Shown here: in pieces, positions 48,421-64,000 of the stretch
Numbering within the stretch: the first letter of the stretch is position 1
How the letters are laid out: every line of letters begins with the position of its first letter
Assembly (NCBI RefSeq): GCF_000003815.2
Contig: NC_049979.1
Location: forward strand, 10,703,381 to 10,767,380
Source of the DNA: Branchiostoma floridae
Lineage: Eukaryota; Chordata; Leptocardii; Amphioxiformes; Branchiostomatidae
Direction: 5' to 3'
DNA length: 64,000 bases
Program-made: the position numbers and the translations under genes
The notes under the pieces: model-generated
Database searches by the model: none
Seen by the model: only the letters and a program-made list of their open reading frames with translations
What the model was told of the DNA's origin: nothing

Positions 48421-49159
48421 TGGCCATACGCTATTCTATAACGCACGCTGATTGGTTAACTGAAGTTAGGGATGGTCCGGCTGTTCCATTTTATATCTTT
48501 TGTCTCCGTGCATTGTGCTTCCTTACCAGCTTTTGCAAAAAATCTGATGTGTTTTTATACAGTTATGGACGCTGTAAATAATAATTTGAATGTTTCAAAA
48601 CGCTTCAATGAGGTATCATTCCGCAGCATTGACTAGAGCACCGCATACGTATATGTAGAGAATATTTACGATGGGTGATAATACAACCTGGAACAGCCAA
48701 AGTAATGTCAGAGGTCAGCAGCTTTCCGGCCGGCCATCTTGGTAAGGGGACAGCCGATAGTAGCGAGCAAACAACGCTCGGCTGTTACATTTCAAAGTCT
48801 TTTCCTCTGTTTATATTGTGTGGTATTGATCATTTCCACGCCCGCACATGTAACCAAGCGTGTGAGGACGCTTTTGATGATACACAAGTTAACGTGAGGA
48901 AGAACAACAGACGGAACAGGGCTCCCAAATCGCACTGCAAGCTGGTCGTGTCGAGATCGCACCTGGAACAGATATCGGCTGCTGAAGGTGGTATCCAGCC
49001 CTTAATCATCCAAGTTGGAATTTTACTGTAGACCTCTTACTCACACTGCCTGTCTACAAGACGTCCAGGCGACTTAAGTTTCCTAAGACTTGTCGTCTGG
49101 TCTTGATTAGGATTGGAACTGATCGAGGTTTGTGTCTGACAAAATCCGGATAGCTAGCT
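48421..49159. promoter_or_regulatory. Shared promoter region between the propeller gene and CCDC85
   Basis: The two genes are head to head: the candidate propeller 5' exon is at about 48.3-48.4 kb and the CCDC85 ATG at 49160. The region is less AT-rich than its surroundings. A 118-codon ORF at 48675-49031 has no conserved features and I read it as CCDC85 5' UTR or chance. Confidence 0.45.
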
Positions 49160-62609
<13,450 letters not shown>

Positions 62610-64000
62610 ACAAACAGCACGGACCAGGTCTCCTCTTCATGCAGACTTGTGGCTGATCCCAGAGGAGAAGAGTGTGTGTCATATCTGGGGATGTTGTGTC
62701 AAGTTCATTTCAAAATATCCCAAACACTCCACAGCAGGGAGAAAATGTGTTGATTTTCTCCATATGTAAGTGTACATCTATTGAAGGCACATCAACTTGA
62801 TCCCCCCAAAAACAGAGTCTGATGTATACCATAAGTCTGCATGTAGAGGGGTCCTAACTGAAAATTGTACCTATTTTATAGCTGCATTTTAAAGTGATAG
62901 TAGACAATTTGCCAATGAGCTGATGCAACATGAAGATTTGACAACATTTAGGTCTCTGTAATGTTGGTAACATTTATACAAACTGCAGTTTCGATCAAGT
63001 GAAAACTGAATGAAGATATGTAAGTGATTGGACACAAAATGCTTCATAGAAAGTATGTGTTGCAGAAGTTGTGGTGAGTTTTAACTTTAAATTCTAGTTG
63101 GAAATTTGTCTTGTGTAACAAGGTGAGGAAGGTGGTGTAGTAGACTAAACCCTGATGAGGTGTGCATGCATGAACAAAGCAGATTTTGTCAGACTTTGGT
63201 AGTGATGCACAGAAGGGTTGGTATTGAGGGCACATGTACAGAGTTTTGTATTAAATGGTAGGTAAGATTGTGAATAACCAGTGTCTAACCTCATGAACCA
63301 ATGGAACCAAGAGAAGTCTTCACATCCCACAGTGCCATAGTGCATCAGTGTTCAAACTGGGGACATGCAGGGTACTGTGAACAGGCTGATTTTACAGACT
63401 TCATGAAAAGAATTCTTTTTCAACTAAGAATGGTTGACTTTATGCAGAAATGCACTTGATGTCATAGCTTACTGTCAACTGTGCCAATAGTAGCTGTTAC
63501 TATCTATTGTAGTGTTACATGATAACTTTTGTTGTGAATAGCAGTGCCATACATATCTTATAATTACTGTTGTGTCTGTACTGTTGGTTACTTAAAATTT
63601 CTGTTACTTGTCATAAATATTAGGTGAAATATATGAAACTTAAAGACTGGTAGATACGCTGAAATTATTGCTGAATTTCAGTTGTAAAATGCAAAAGTTG
63701 TGCAACCTACATGTAAGTTACTTGTTGCCAAAAATTTGAACCTCCCACGGTGTCCCACCACTGAAAGTGTACCACCATACCCTGTCTTAACGACATTTGG
63801 TCTTTGTCAACTGTGCAGCTAGTCATTCAGTCATGTTACTAGAATATTGTTATTGTATTGCAGCACTACATTGTAAATACATTGTAATTTGTATCTTAAG
63901 TAAGATTTGCATTTATCCACCAATGTATATGTTCAGTGTATGTGAACTTTATCTACCCATGTTAATTTGCAGGAGAAATTTGCATTGTGCTTGTGTTCCC
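62610..64000 (+). other. Probable CCDC85 3' UTR
   Basis: Starts directly after the CCDC85 stop and shows no gene, repeat or strong ORF. No clear AATAAA was seen, so the UTR may run past the window. Confidence 0.5.

Noticed and set aside
48675-49031. 118-codon ORF upstream of CCDC85
   Set aside because: No conserved motifs, lies in the promoter/5' UTR interval, and has no splice or codon pattern of a gene.

Overview
This is animal nuclear DNA: genes are split into many small exons with GT-AG junctions, the proteins are close to vertebrate ones, and mobile elements sit in introns. I infer an invertebrate deuterostome, most likely an amphioxus (Branchiostoma) draft assembly, from single genes matching several vertebrate paralogs, a tandem ependymin-related cluster, and dense small DNA transposons. 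The species is inference. Three runs of N (26467-26983, 39141-39240, 60549-61441) are assembly gaps.

Layout. 1-9069 (+): three tandem ependymin-related secreted-protein genes, the first cut by the window edge. 10152-17239 (-): a complete 15-exon COQ8A (ADCK3) gene, a mitochondrial atypical kinase of coenzyme Q synthesis; my exon model gives 633 residues with every phase consistent. 17.3-22.7 kb: intergenic DNA. 22775-41342 (+): an inositol-trisphosphate 3-kinase with a 12.5-kb first intron; a 100-base gap falls at one catalytic-domain exon. 43939-47529 (-): a five-exon gene for about 392 residues that I read as a free-standing beta-propeller resembling the C-terminal WD40 domain of LRRK/ROCO kinases, with no kinase or GTPase exons found. 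49160-62609 (+): a complete 8-exon CCDC85 gene (367 residues), head to head with the propeller gene across about 1 kb. 62610-64000: probable CCDC85 3' UTR.

The genes are not an operon and share no evident pathway: secreted proteins, CoQ synthesis, inositol phosphate signalling, a propeller and a cell-junction coiled-coil protein. The other recurring content is mobile DNA: a hAT-like MITE with exact 8-bp target duplications (two copies, one with an empty site in the paralogous flank), an element with exact 9-bp duplications (two copies), a CpG-rich element of about 210 bp (three copies), a tRNA-like SINE family (four fragments) and several inverted-repeat elements. A 42-bp-arm hairpin lies just before the last CCDC85 exon. 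The most unusual items are the propeller-only LRRK-like gene and that hairpin.
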